Source: Frondihabitans australicus (GTDB taxonomy: Bacteria > Actinomycetota > Actinomycetes > Actinomycetales > Microbacteriaceae). Taken from it: DNA of 64,000 nt. This document shows, in pieces, positions 7,909 through 18,016 of the stretch. The stretch spans positions 992,001-1,056,000 of the forward strand of contig NZ_RBKS01000001.1 in assembly GCF_003634555.1 (NCBI RefSeq). Direction: 5' to 3'. The notes beneath the pieces are model-generated. The model had not been told where the DNA came from, ran no database searches, and saw only the letters and a list, made by a program, of their open reading frames with translations. Made by a program: the position numbers and the translations under genes. The number at the start of each line of letters is the position of its first letter. The stretch's first letter is position 1.

Positions 7909-9803
7909 ACGCGCTCCCGCTCACGCCCGAGCAGCGCGCCGCCTGGCAGTCCGCCCAGGCGCTCTGGGGCGTCTCCCTTCACGACCCGCTCGCCCGGCCC
8001 GACGCGCACGAGGGGTCGTTCGCCTGGTTCTCGTTCCCGCCGCAGGTCTGGTTCGACCTCCGGCATCCGGCGGCGCACGGCATCGAAGGATGCCTCGAGT
8101 CGATCTTCGCCCACGAGATCGGCCACCACGTGCTCTCGCCGAGCACGAAGCAGGACTCCCTCAAGATCCGGCATCAGATGGCACGCGCGCTCGCCGCGAC
8201 CGGCGTCGTCGACGAGACCGTCCCCGAGATCGCCGGCTGGTGCTCGAACGTGTGGTCGGACATGCTCATCAACGTCCGCGTCGCCGAGCTCCAGCGGCTG
8301 CGCGACGTCGATCGTGCGACGGACGCGGGCGGGCCCGTCGAGCCCGAGATGATCGCGATGTGGCGCATCCTGTCGCACGCCTCCTCGCAGGACCGCCTGT
8401 GGTGGGTCGTGCTGCGCGCCTACGAGATGCTGTGGTCGAGACCGGCCGGCACCCTCGCCGCGAGGCACGCGCCGGCGGCGCCCGAACCGGCGCACCACGG
8501 CTCGACCGGTGCGGCACCAGCGCGAGCAGAGCAGGCTGCCTCCGACGATCTCGCCCGGGCGTTCGCCGATCGCCGGGCCCTCGAGGCGGCCCTCGACGGA
8601 CTCGCGCTCACCGATCCGGAACTCGACGCGCAGGCCCTCGCCGACACCGTCCGCACCTTCGGGGCCGATCCGGTCAGCGGCGCGCTGCGCTTCGGCATGA
8701 TCGCGGCGGGGTACTTCGCCGAGCAGCAGAGGGCGTCGGGCATTCGCGATCCTGCGCCCTCCGGAGCCGGCTCCGTGTGCGGCGGTCAGCTCGGCCAGGG
8801 CCCGGCGTCGCCCGGCGATCTCGTCGCGGTGCTGGCCGACGCGCGCCTGCACGAGACGCCGGAGCACCCCGCCGCGGTCGGCCTCGATCAGGGCGCAGGA
8901 GCAGCCGGAACCTCGGCCGGCCAGGGCTACGGCGCCGCCGACACCCTGCGCCTCTACGCCGCCAGCGACCAGGCCGCGGTGCTCTCCGCCTGGTACCAGG
9001 CCGAGGCGAAGCCCTGGGTGAGGCCGCTCGTGCAGGCGTCGGTCGCCCCGGTCGCCGCGGACGACGCGATCCCGGGTGCGCTGGAGGAGTGGTCGCTTGG
9101 CGACGACCTCTCGGCGATCGACTGGGTCGAGACCCTCGGGCGCGGCACGACGGTGATCCCCGGCGTCACGACCCTGCGGCGGGACAGCGTGCCCGACGCC
9201 CCGCCGCCGCCGCGCGAGAGCGTGCACCTCGACCTGTACATCGACTCGTCCGGGTCCATGCCGTCGCCGTCGAGCGGCTCGCCGGCGGTGCTCGCCGGGA
9301 CGATCCTGCTCCTGTCGGCGCTCCGGGGCGGAGGCCGTGTCCGCGTGACGTCGTTCAGCGGCGCCGGCCAGGTGGCGGGCATGGAGGGGTTCACCCGCGA
9401 CCGGACCCTCGCGTTCGCGTACCTCACGACGTTCTTCGCCGGCGGCACGGTATTTCCCCTCGACCTGTACGCCTCCCGCTATCGCACGCCGCCGCACCTG
9501 GGGGAGCGCCGCCACGTCGTCGTGCTCTCGGACGACGGGCTGTCGTCGCTCTTCGGCGCCGGCCAGTCGGCGGGCACCGGGGTGGCGGCCGACGTGCGAC
9601 GACGCCTCGACACCGCGACCCTGCTCGTGCAGGACCCCCGGCGCTCGGTCGAGGAGGAGGCACGCGACGCCGGCTACGACACCCTGTACGTCGACGACAT
9701 GCGCGACGCCCCGAAGGCGTGCGTCGAGCTCGCGCGTCGGCTGCTCGCTCCGCCCGAGGTCACGGGCACAGCGGCCGGATCCAGGCGAGGTGCACGTGGC
9801 TGA
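7905..9803 (+). CDS. HEXXH-motif and vWA-domain protein (putative metallopeptidase-like)
   Basis: 632 residues, starting at an ATG that overlaps the previous stop. An N-terminal region carries FAHEIGHHVLSP with the HEXXH pattern at about residues 70-74, as in zinc metallopeptidases. After a long alanine-rich, poorly conserved middle, a C-terminal vWA domain begins LDLYIDSSGSMPSP, giving the MIDAS DxSxS at about residues 447-451. It continues with a GGGRVRVTSFSG strand, TTFFAGGTVFPLDL (the MIDAS Thr region) and RHVVVLSDDGLSS. No signal peptide is present, so it is probably cytoplasmic. The vWA is the expected docking surface for the MoxR ATPase encoded two genes upstream. Whether the HEXXH site is catalytic is not known; I see no obvious third ligand. 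Confidence 0.75.
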   Translation: MNALPLTPEQRAAWQSAQALWGVSLHDPLARPDAHEGSFAWFSFPPQVWFDLRHPAAHGIEGCLESIFAHEIGHHVLSPSTKQDSLKIRHQMARALAATGVVDETVPEIAGWCSNVWSDMLINVRVAELQRLRDVDRATDAGGPVEPEMIAMWRILSHASSQDRLWWVVLRAYEMLWSRPAGTLAARHAPAAPEPAHHGSTGAAPARAEQAASDDLARAFADRRALEAALDGLALTDPELDAQALADTVRTFGADPVSGALRFGMIAAGYFAEQQRASGIRDPAPSGAGSVCGGQLGQGPASPGDLVAVLADARLHETPEHPAAVGLDQGAGAAGTSAGQGYGAADTLRLYAASDQAAVLSAWYQAEAKPWVRPLVQASVAPVAADDAIPGALEEWSLGDDLSAIDWVETLGRGTTVIPGVTTLRRDSVPDAPPPPRESVHLDLYIDSSGSMPSPSSGSPAVLAGTILLLSALRGGGRVRVTSFSGAGQVAGMEGFTRDRTLAFAYLTTFFAGGTVFPLDLYASRYRTPPHLGERRHVVVLSDDGLSSLFGAGQSAGTGVAADVRRRLDTATLLVQDPRRSVEEEARDAGYDTLYVDDMRDAPKACVELARRLLAPPEVTGTAAGSRRGARG

Positions 9804-10518
9804 CTTCTTCTCCCGCTTCCGCCGGGGTTCGCAGGCGGCGACCGCCGAGACGGACGTGCTCGACCGCTGGATTCGGCGCGGAGACGACGAGGTCGCCGCC
9901 TGGGACTCCGCACGGCCCGGCCCTGCCGTCGATGACATCTCGGCGCGCATCTCGTCGGTGCCGAAGGTCTTCCTCGACGACGCCGTCGACCTGGTCGCCC
10001 TGGCCGGGGACGTCTTCGACGACCTCTACCGCCTGTCCACCGCGGGCGGACCGCCGGCCGAGCGCAGGAGCGGAGTCGGCGCCCAGCTCGTCGAGACCCT
10101 CGCCGACATCGCCTCGAGCGGCGTCCCCTCGGCTCGGCAGGCCGCCGCCATCGGCCTCTGGGTCTACGCGTCGACCGACGAGATAGGCCCGATCACGCCC
10201 CCGCTGTCGCCGTTCTGGGCCCCGCGCGTCATCGCCGCCCTCGCCTGGCGCCTGTCGTCCGTGGTGCCGCCGAGCGAGTGGGTGAGCGACGCCGAGCGCC
10301 GTGACGAGGCGGCCAGGGTCGTGCTGCTGTGGTCAGGCTGTCTGCCCGCCGGTGAAGACCTCGAGACGGCCCGGAGCCTCTTCGCCATGCGTGACTCGCT
10401 GCAGCGCAATCAGGCGATGGCGGCCGCCCTCGCCGAGCAGCGGCACCGCCTCGAGGTGAAGCGGAAGCTGGAGGAGGCCAGGGCCCGAGAGGCGGCCGCC
10501 CGGCCGAGCATGGAGTGA
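9790..10518 (+). CDS. Uncharacterised helical protein of the MoxR/vWA cassette
   Basis: 242 residues, not recognised. GTG codons at 9790 and 9796 are both possible starts; the first overlaps the vWA gene by 14 bases. The protein looks mostly alpha-helical, with ARISSVPKVFLDDAVDLVALAGDVFDDLYRL, a repeat-like middle (RQAAAIGLWVYAS, VIAALAWRLSS) reminiscent of HEAT-type helices, and a charged coiled-coil tail (about residues 205-240, EQRHRLEVKRKLEEAR). Tight overlap with genes on both sides (GTGA with the adenylase gene) makes it part of the same operon. Confidence 0.65.
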   Translation: MHVADFFSRFRRGSQAATAETDVLDRWIRRGDDEVAAWDSARPGPAVDDISARISSVPKVFLDDAVDLVALAGDVFDDLYRLSTAGGPPAERRSGVGAQLVETLADIASSGVPSARQAAAIGLWVYASTDEIGPITPPLSPFWAPRVIAALAWRLSSVVPPSEWVSDAERRDEAARVVLLWSGCLPAGEDLETARSLFAMRDSLQRNQAMAAALAEQRHRLEVKRKLEEARAREAAARPSME

Positions 10519-11954
10519 CCGACATGGACGACCGGCGGCCCGACCCGGACGCACCCGACCGCCGGCCCGACCCGGACGTGCCCGACCCGCTCGCGCTCGA
10601 CGAGTACCGCCCGCACTGGACGGCCGTCCTCACCGACGCCGAGCGCTGGCCCACGATGACGCCCGAGGCCGAAGGCCGACTCCGAGCCCTCCGCCACCAC
10701 CCGCTCGCGCCGGCCTGGACCCACGCCACGGGCGACAGGCTCACGGCCGACGGCATCGTGCGCGCTCGAACTCCTCTGCCGCTCGACGGCTGGCTCGACG
10801 AGCACCTCGCCACGGCGCGGCGCTTACCGGCGTACCGCGGCTACGACGGGCCACTCGACGCTCTCGGCGACTTCCCGCTGCTGAGCCGCGCCGACCTCGT
10901 CGACGACGTCTCGGCGTTCGTCCCGCTCGACGCCGACTTCGACCTCATGATCCACGGCTCGAGCTCGGGCACGTCCGGCAGCGCGCTCCTGATCCCCGAC
11001 CACGTCGAGGACGTCGCGCGCACCTTCCATCTCATCGTGTCGCTGGTTCGCGGCGCGGGCCGCGACTGGCGGCCCGACCCTCGGCGCATGGCGCTCGCTC
11101 AGCTCGTCCACCAGCGGCAGGCGTTCACCTACGCCTCCCTGCTGTCGAGCTTCGAGTTCGCCACGATGGCGCGGGTCAACCTCCACCCCTCGCAGTGGCG
11201 CGACACCGCGCAGCGCGACGGCTTCCTCCGGGCGCAGGATCCCCAGGTCCTCACGGGCAATCCGACCAGCCTGGGCGACCTGCTCGACCCGGCCCTCGTC
11301 GGAGCCCTGCACCCGCTGGCGATCGTCTCGGGCGCCATGCACCTCGAGCGGCCGCTCCGGGAGGCGCTGCACGACGCGTACGGGTGCCCCGTCATCGACG
11401 TCTACGGGCTTCACGAGACGCGGCCCATCGCCGCGAGCGTCGACGGCGGGCCGCTGTTCGTCCTCGACCGCAGGCTCGTCGTCGAGATCGTCTCACCCGC
11501 GGGCGACGTGCTGGGCGAGGGCGAGTTCGGCGAGATCGTGGTGACGGCGGGGGAGAACCCCCTGCTGCCGCTGGTCCGGTATCGCACGGGCGACTTCGGG
11601 CGGCTCCTGCGCGTCGACGGCCGACCGGCCCTGGCCGATCTCGAGGGCCGCGAGGCCACGGTCTTCCTCGCGGGCGACGGAGCCGCGGTGCCGTGCGTCG
11701 ACCTCACCCAGCACCTGCAGACCGGGGGAGCCCTGGGCTGGTCGGTGGCGCAGGAGCTCTCGGGAGACGTGACGGCGACGATCGTCCGCGGCGACGCCGA
11801 CCTCATCCGCCGGACCCTCTCGCTGCTCCTGAGACGCGACGTCACCGTCACTCGTGTCGACACGCCGGCGGGCCTGGGCGAGGGGAAGCCCCGGCGCTAC
11901 CGTTCGGACGTGGACCCGGGCGTCCAGGGCGCGCACGGCCAGTTCATGGCCTGA
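10515..11954 (+). CDS. PaaK-like adenylate-forming enzyme of the MoxR/vWA cassette
   Basis: 479 residues (GTG at 10515; an in-frame ATG at 10524 is an alternative). The ANL-superfamily motifs are visible: the P-loop-like HGSSSGTSGSAL near residue 150, DVYGLHETRPIA near residue 300 and VRYRTGDFGRLL near 357, the last with the ATP-binding Asp. The pattern is nearest phenylacetate-CoA ligase (PaaK) and related carboxylate-activating enzymes. The N-terminus has a short Asp/Arg/Pro repeat. The enzyme probably adenylates a carboxylate, but no acyl-CoA pathway genes or carrier protein are nearby; its partners are an AAA ATPase and an HEXXH-vWA protein. The substrate is unknown. Confidence 0.72.
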   Translation: MTDMDDRRPDPDAPDRRPDPDVPDPLALDEYRPHWTAVLTDAERWPTMTPEAEGRLRALRHHPLAPAWTHATGDRLTADGIVRARTPLPLDGWLDEHLATARRLPAYRGYDGPLDALGDFPLLSRADLVDDVSAFVPLDADFDLMIHGSSSGTSGSALLIPDHVEDVARTFHLIVSLVRGAGRDWRPDPRRMALAQLVHQRQAFTYASLLSSFEFATMARVNLHPSQWRDTAQRDGFLRAQDPQVLTGNPTSLGDLLDPALVGALHPLAIVSGAMHLERPLREALHDAYGCPVIDVYGLHETRPIAASVDGGPLFVLDRRLVVEIVSPAGDVLGEGEFGEIVVTAGENPLLPLVRYRTGDFGRLLRVDGRPALADLEGREATVFLAGDGAAVPCVDLTQHLQTGGALGWSVAQELSGDVTATIVRGDADLIRRTLSLLLRRDVTVTRVDTPAGLGEGKPRRYRSDVDPGVQGAHGQFMA

Positions 11955-11960
11955 GTCACG

Positions 11961-11966
11961 TACGCT
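11961..11966 (+). promoter_or_regulatory. -10 element (TACGCT) of rip, leaderless type
   Basis: TACGCT ends 8 bases before the GTG at 11974. It supports that start and indicates that rip has its own promoter independent of the upstream cassette. Confidence 0.5.
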
Positions 11967-11973
11967 CGTCCGC

Positions 11974-13341
11974 GTGGAAACCGCACTGCTCTTCGTGATC
12001 GGCATCGTCGTCATCGTCGTGGGCCTCGTCCTGTCGATCGGCCTACACGAGATCGGACACCTGATCCCCGCCAAGCGGTTCGGGGTGAAGGTCGGGCAGT
12101 ACATGATCGGCTTCGGGCCGACGCTGTGGTCGACTCAGCGCGGCGAGACCGAGTACGGCGTCAAGGCCATCCCGCTCGGCGGCTACATCTCGATGTCGGG
12201 CATGTTCCCGCCCCAGAAGACCGTCGAGGTCGCCGAAGACGCCCTGGTCGGCGCCGCGGCCGGTCCGGGCGCCCGCACCGCCACCACGAGCATCTTCGGC
12301 ACCCTGACGCAGGATGCCCGGGACGCCAGCGCCGAGACCGTCGCCCCGGGCGAGGACGACCGCACGTTCTACCGGCTGGCCGTGCCGAAGCGCATCGTCA
12401 TCATGCTCGGCGGCCCGGTGATGAACCTCCTCATCGCGATCGTGCTCTACGCCGTGGTGCTCTGCGGCTTCGGCACCCAGCAGGTCTCGACGACCGTCGG
12501 GAGCGTCTCGGAGTGCGTCCTCCCGGCCTCGTCGACCGCGACCTCGTGCCCCGCCGGTGCGACTCCGTCGCCGGGTGCGGCGGCCGGCATCCGACCGAAG
12601 GACACCATCGTCTCGATCGACGGCACGCAGATCACGAGCTGGACCCAGTCGACCGCGATCATCCAGAAGTCGGCGGGCACGACCCTCGACGTGGTGGTGC
12701 GCCGAGACGGCGCTCTGAAGACCCTCCACGTGACCCCGTTGCGGTCGGAGCGCTACAAGACCGACTCCAGCGGCAACTACGTCCTGAACGCCGCGGGCAA
12801 GAAGGAGACCGAGGAGGTCGGCTTCGTCGGCATCGGCGCCGCCTACGAGCGCCAGCAGGAGCCGCTGACGGCCGTCCTCCCCGCGGTCTGGAGCAACGTG
12901 ACCGAGGTCGGCTCCCTGATCGTGCACCTGCCGCAGAAGGTCGTCCAGACGGCCGAGTCGACCTTCACCGGGCAGAAGCGCGACCCGAACGGTCCGGTGA
13001 GCGTCTTCGGCGTCGGCCGGCTCGCCGGCGAGGTCGCGACGCTCCACTCCGTGCCGATCCTGGACCGCCTCTCGACCCTGGTCGGGCTGCTCGCCAGCCT
13101 CAACGTCGCGCTCTTCGTGTTCAACCTGATCCCGCTGCTGCCGCTCGACGGCGGGCACATCGCCGGCGCGATCATCGAGGGAGTCCGCCGCTTCTTCGCC
13201 AAGGTGTTCAAGCGTCGCGACCCGGGGCCGATCGACATCGCGAAGGCGGCACCCCTGACCATGGCCGTCGTCGCGGTCCTCGGCGTCATGAGCGCGATCC
13301 TCATCTACGCCGACATCGTCAATCCCATCTCGCTGGGCTGA
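11974..13341 (+). CDS. rip: Site-2 intramembrane metalloprotease (RIP/RseP family)
   Basis: 455 residues. The first transmembrane segment holds GLHEIGHLIPAKRFGVKVGQYMIGFGP with the zinc-binding HEXXH at about residues 25-29. The second conserved motif LIPLLPLDGGH gives the third ligand Asp at about residue 392. Between them lie two further membrane segments and a PDZ domain (PGAAAGIRPKDTIVSIDGTQI). Such proteases cleave anti-sigma factors or other single-pass proteins within the membrane; in mycobacteria Rip1 is the homologue. The GTG start is fixed by the leaderless -10 and a 1-bp-resolution match to the family N-terminus. It precedes ispG, as is usual in actinobacteria. Confidence 0.93.
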   Translation: METALLFVIGIVVIVVGLVLSIGLHEIGHLIPAKRFGVKVGQYMIGFGPTLWSTQRGETEYGVKAIPLGGYISMSGMFPPQKTVEVAEDALVGAAAGPGARTATTSIFGTLTQDARDASAETVAPGEDDRTFYRLAVPKRIVIMLGGPVMNLLIAIVLYAVVLCGFGTQQVSTTVGSVSECVLPASSTATSCPAGATPSPGAAAGIRPKDTIVSIDGTQITSWTQSTAIIQKSAGTTLDVVVRRDGALKTLHVTPLRSERYKTDSSGNYVLNAAGKKETEEVGFVGIGAAYERQQEPLTAVLPAVWSNVTEVGSLIVHLPQKVVQTAESTFTGQKRDPNGPVSVFGVGRLAGEVATLHSVPILDRLSTLVGLLASLNVALFVFNLIPLLPLDGGHIAGAIIEGVRRFFAKVFKRRDPGPIDIAKAAPLTMAVVAVLGVMSAILIYADIVNPISLG

Positions 13342-13449
13342 CCCCGCCCGGTCGGGCCGGCGGCCAGACATCCAGCTGTCGGCGCCGACACATCCGTCCT
13401 CGGCCGCTGGGAACCCGCCGAGCGCGGCCTCACTGTCAGCACCGAGGCT

Positions 13450-13455
13450 TACGAT
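13450..13455 (+). promoter_or_regulatory. -10 element (TACGAT) of ispG, leaderless type
   Basis: TACGAT ends 7 bases before the GTG at 13462; no ribosome-binding site lies between. Confidence 0.5.
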
Positions 13456-13461
13456 GAGAAC

Positions 13462-14610
<1,149 letters not shown>

Positions 14611-14641
14611 GCCGCGAGTCGGTGCCCGCGCGGCACTGGTT

Positions 14642-14647
14642 TAGGCT
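14642..14647 (+). promoter_or_regulatory. -10 element (TAGGCT) of the second MoxR operon, leaderless type
   Basis: TAGGCT ends 7 bases before the GTG at 14654, which it supports as the start codon. Confidence 0.55.
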
Positions 14648-14653
14648 GATCCG

Positions 14654-15673
<1,020 letters not shown>

Positions 15674-15676
15674 GCC

Positions 15677-16564
15677 GTGGCCGGGCTCCTGCTCCGGGTG
15701 AAGACGACGATGTCGATCGTCGCTCACCGCAAGACCCTCGACCTGCTCGAGGGCGGCTACGCGTCGATCCATCGCGGCCGGAGCCACGACTTCGACGACC
15801 TGCGCGCCTACGTGCCGGGCGACGAGGTCAAGGACATCGACTGGAAGGCGTCGGCCCGCCACGACGAGCCCCTGGTGAAGCGCTACATCGCCTCCCGTCG
15901 GCACCAGCTGGTGCTGCTCGTCGACGCGGGCCGCAACATGGCGGCGACGGCCGAGAGCGGCGAGAGCAAGAAGGAGATCGCGATCCTCGCCGCCGGCGCG
16001 CTGGCCTGGATCGCCGCCCAGCACGGCGACGTCGTGGCGCTCACGGTCGGCGACGAGTCGGGCGTGCGGTCGTATCCGGGCGGGCAGCGCGACGAGCATC
16101 TCGAGCGCCTCCTGCGGGTCGTCGACGAGCGCGTGTCGCTGGGGGCGCCGAGGAGCGACGTCCGGGCCCTGCTCGACTCGGTCGCGCGGGCCTTGCGCAC
16201 ACGTTCGATGCTGCTGGTCGTCACGGACGATCTCGCTCTCGACGAGGGGCATGTGGCGATCCTGCGACGCCTGCGCACTCGCCACGAGATCCTCTGGCTG
16301 ACCATCGGCGACGCCGACCTCATGCGACGCGCCGAGCGTCCGGGCGAGGTCTATGACGTGCAGGAGGTCGCCGCCCTCCCCGCCTACGTGCGCGGTAACC
16401 GACGCCTCGCCGCCCTGTTCGAGGAGGCCGCCGTGCAGACGGCCGAGTCCACCGAGCAGCGGCTCGCGCAGCTGGGCGTCGTGAGCCACCGCATCGCCAG
16501 TCGCGACGAGGTGGTCCCCGGGCTCCTCGCGCTCCTCGAGAAGCAGCGCCGTGCTGGGCGATAG
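15677..16564 (+). CDS. DUF58 domain protein
   Basis: 295 residues. The DUF58 signature is SIHRGRSHDFDDLRAYVPGDEVKDIDWKASARHDEPLVKRY, followed by a vWA-like Rossmann core (HQLVLLVDAGRNM..., MLLVVTDDLALDEGH). DUF58 proteins nearly always lie next to moxR and are thought to bind the ATPase partner or its client. No membrane anchor is present in this version, unlike many longer DUF58 proteins. The GTG start follows the MoxR stop closely; an ATG at 15710 is possible but would remove the conserved lead-in. Confidence 0.88.
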   Translation: MAGLLLRVKTTMSIVAHRKTLDLLEGGYASIHRGRSHDFDDLRAYVPGDEVKDIDWKASARHDEPLVKRYIASRRHQLVLLVDAGRNMAATAESGESKKEIAILAAGALAWIAAQHGDVVALTVGDESGVRSYPGGQRDEHLERLLRVVDERVSLGAPRSDVRALLDSVARALRTRSMLLVVTDDLALDEGHVAILRRLRTRHEILWLTIGDADLMRRAERPGEVYDVQEVAALPAYVRGNRRLAALFEEAAVQTAESTEQRLAQLGVVSHRIASRDEVVPGLLALLEKQRRAGR

Positions 16565-17027
16565 GGGCTTCTTCGGGCCCGCGCAGTACGAGTGGTGGGC
16601 GCTCTACCTCGTGATCGGCGTTCTGCTGGTCGCGCTCGTCGTCGCCTGGTTCGTCTTCGTGTCGCGCTTCAGCCGCACCCGCGTGCCGCGACCGGTCGTC
16701 GAGGCGCCCCGTCGCCCGGCCGACCTGCGCCTCCTGCAGGCGAAGTACGCGGGTCTCATCGACGAGGTCGAGGCCGAGCACCGCGCCGGCCGACTCGGTG
16801 ACCGCGCCGTGGCGAGACGCCTGAGCCTGCTGCTGCGGTTCTTCGCCTCCGAGGCGTCGGGCGTCGACGCCCAGGTGATGACCCTCTCCGATCTCCGCCT
16901 CGCCCGACTCCCGACGGTGACCGGGGCGGTCGAGGGCTACTACCCGCCCGCGTTCCGCGCCTCGTCCGAGACGGATGCCGCCGAGGCCGTCGCGACGGCC
17001 CGAGAGGTGGTGCGCTCGTGGAACTGA
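16551..17027 (+). CDS. Small membrane protein of the Bat-like operon
   Basis: 158 residues from a GTG that overlaps the DUF58 gene by 14 bases. A short N-terminus is followed by one strong transmembrane helix (about residues 16-38, WWALYLVIGVLLVALVVAWFVF region). The cytoplasmic helical tail contains AKYAGLIDEVEAEHRAGRLGDRAVARRLSLLLRFFASEASG. It resembles the DUF4381-like components of MoxR/vWA operons only in position and architecture; I do not recognise a named family. It overlaps the next gene by 10 bases. Confidence 0.75.
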   Translation: MLGDRGFFGPAQYEWWALYLVIGVLLVALVVAWFVFVSRFSRTRVPRPVVEAPRRPADLRLLQAKYAGLIDEVEAEHRAGRLGDRAVARRLSLLLRFFASEASGVDAQVMTLSDLRLARLPTVTGAVEGYYPPAFRASSETDAAEAVATAREVVRSWN

Positions 17028-18016
17028 TCTTCTGGTGGATGCCTCTCGCCGCCCTCGGCGCGGCCCTTCTGGGCGCCGGCCTGTACGTGCTGTGGCGGCG
17101 CAGGAGCACGGGCACAGCCTCCCGCGGCACGCCCGTCGCCCACAGCGAACGCCTCACGGCCCTCCCCGAGTACCGTCGCGTCCTCCGTCGCTACCGGACG
17201 CTCCTCGGCGCCCTCCTCGTCCTCGTGATCGTCGCGGCGTCCTCCGGCGTGCTGCTGGCGTCGCGCTCGGCGAGCGTCGAGACGGTCACCCCGCAGTCGT
17301 ACAAGCGCGACATCATGCTCTGCCTCGACGTCTCGGGGTCGATGACCGACGTCGACGCGAAGATCGTCGACACGTTCGCCTCGCTCGCGTCCGACCTCCA
17401 CGGCGAGCGGATCGGCCTGACGATCTTCGACAGCTCTGCGGTCACCGTCTTCCCGCTCACCGACGACTACTCGTACGTGAAGAGCGAGCTCACCACCTAC
17501 CGCGACTCGTTCCGCTCGCAGGGCGAGAAGGGCGTCCAGTACTGGCAGGGAACCGAGCTGGGCCAGGGTGCCTCGCTGATCGGCGACGGCCTCGCCTCCT
17601 GCGTCCTCGGCTTCGACGGCGACAAAGGCTCGACGAGACCGAAGTCGATCGTTCTGGCCACCGACAACTACGTGAACGGCGAGCCGCTGCTCACCCTGAC
17701 GCAGTCCGCGGCGCTGGCGACGAAGCAGAACGTGCGCGTGTACGCGATCGACCCGGTCAACGACCAGGCCGACGGCACGCTCGACTCGGTCGCCCTCGAC
17801 CTCAAGACGCAGGCCGACTCGACCGGCGGAGGGTTCTACGCGCTCGGCGACAACGACACCGTGCCCTCGATCGTCCAGAAGATCGACCGGCAGGAGGCCG
17901 GGCTGTTCACCGGGTCGAAGCGGCTGGTCGTCACCGACCATCCCGCGCCGTTCGCGATCGCGGCCCTCCTCCTGGTCCTCGCGGTCCTCGGCCTGCTCTG
18001 GCGGGTGAGGCTGTGA
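17018..18016 (+). CDS. vWA domain membrane protein (BatA-like)
   Basis: 332 residues. Two transmembrane helices near the N-terminus flank a short loop, and a third lies at the C-terminus (FAIAALLLVLAVLGLLWRVRL). The vWA domain between them starts IMLCLDVSGSMTDVD with the complete MIDAS DxSxS at about residues 104-108. It continues through LTIFDSSAVTVFPLTDDY and PKSIVLATDNYVNGE. This matches BatA-type proteins whose vWA faces the exterior or periplasm-equivalent. It overlaps the second vWA gene by GTGA. Confidence 0.88.
   Translation: MELIFWWMPLAALGAALLGAGLYVLWRRRSTGTASRGTPVAHSERLTALPEYRRVLRRYRTLLGALLVLVIVAASSGVLLASRSASVETVTPQSYKRDIMLCLDVSGSMTDVDAKIVDTFASLASDLHGERIGLTIFDSSAVTVFPLTDDYSYVKSELTTYRDSFRSQGEKGVQYWQGTELGQGASLIGDGLASCVLGFDGDKGSTRPKSIVLATDNYVNGEPLLTLTQSAALATKQNVRVYAIDPVNDQADGTLDSVALDLKTQADSTGGGFYALGDNDTVPSIVQKIDRQEAGLFTGSKRLVVTDHPAPFAIAALLLVLAVLGLLWRVRL

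Noticed and set aside
5652-11954. Calling the MoxR/vWA/adenylase cassette an anti-phage system
   Set aside because: No nuclease, toxin, TIR, SIR2, transmembrane killer or sensor domain is seen, and no neighbouring defence genes; the evidence does not reach that claim.
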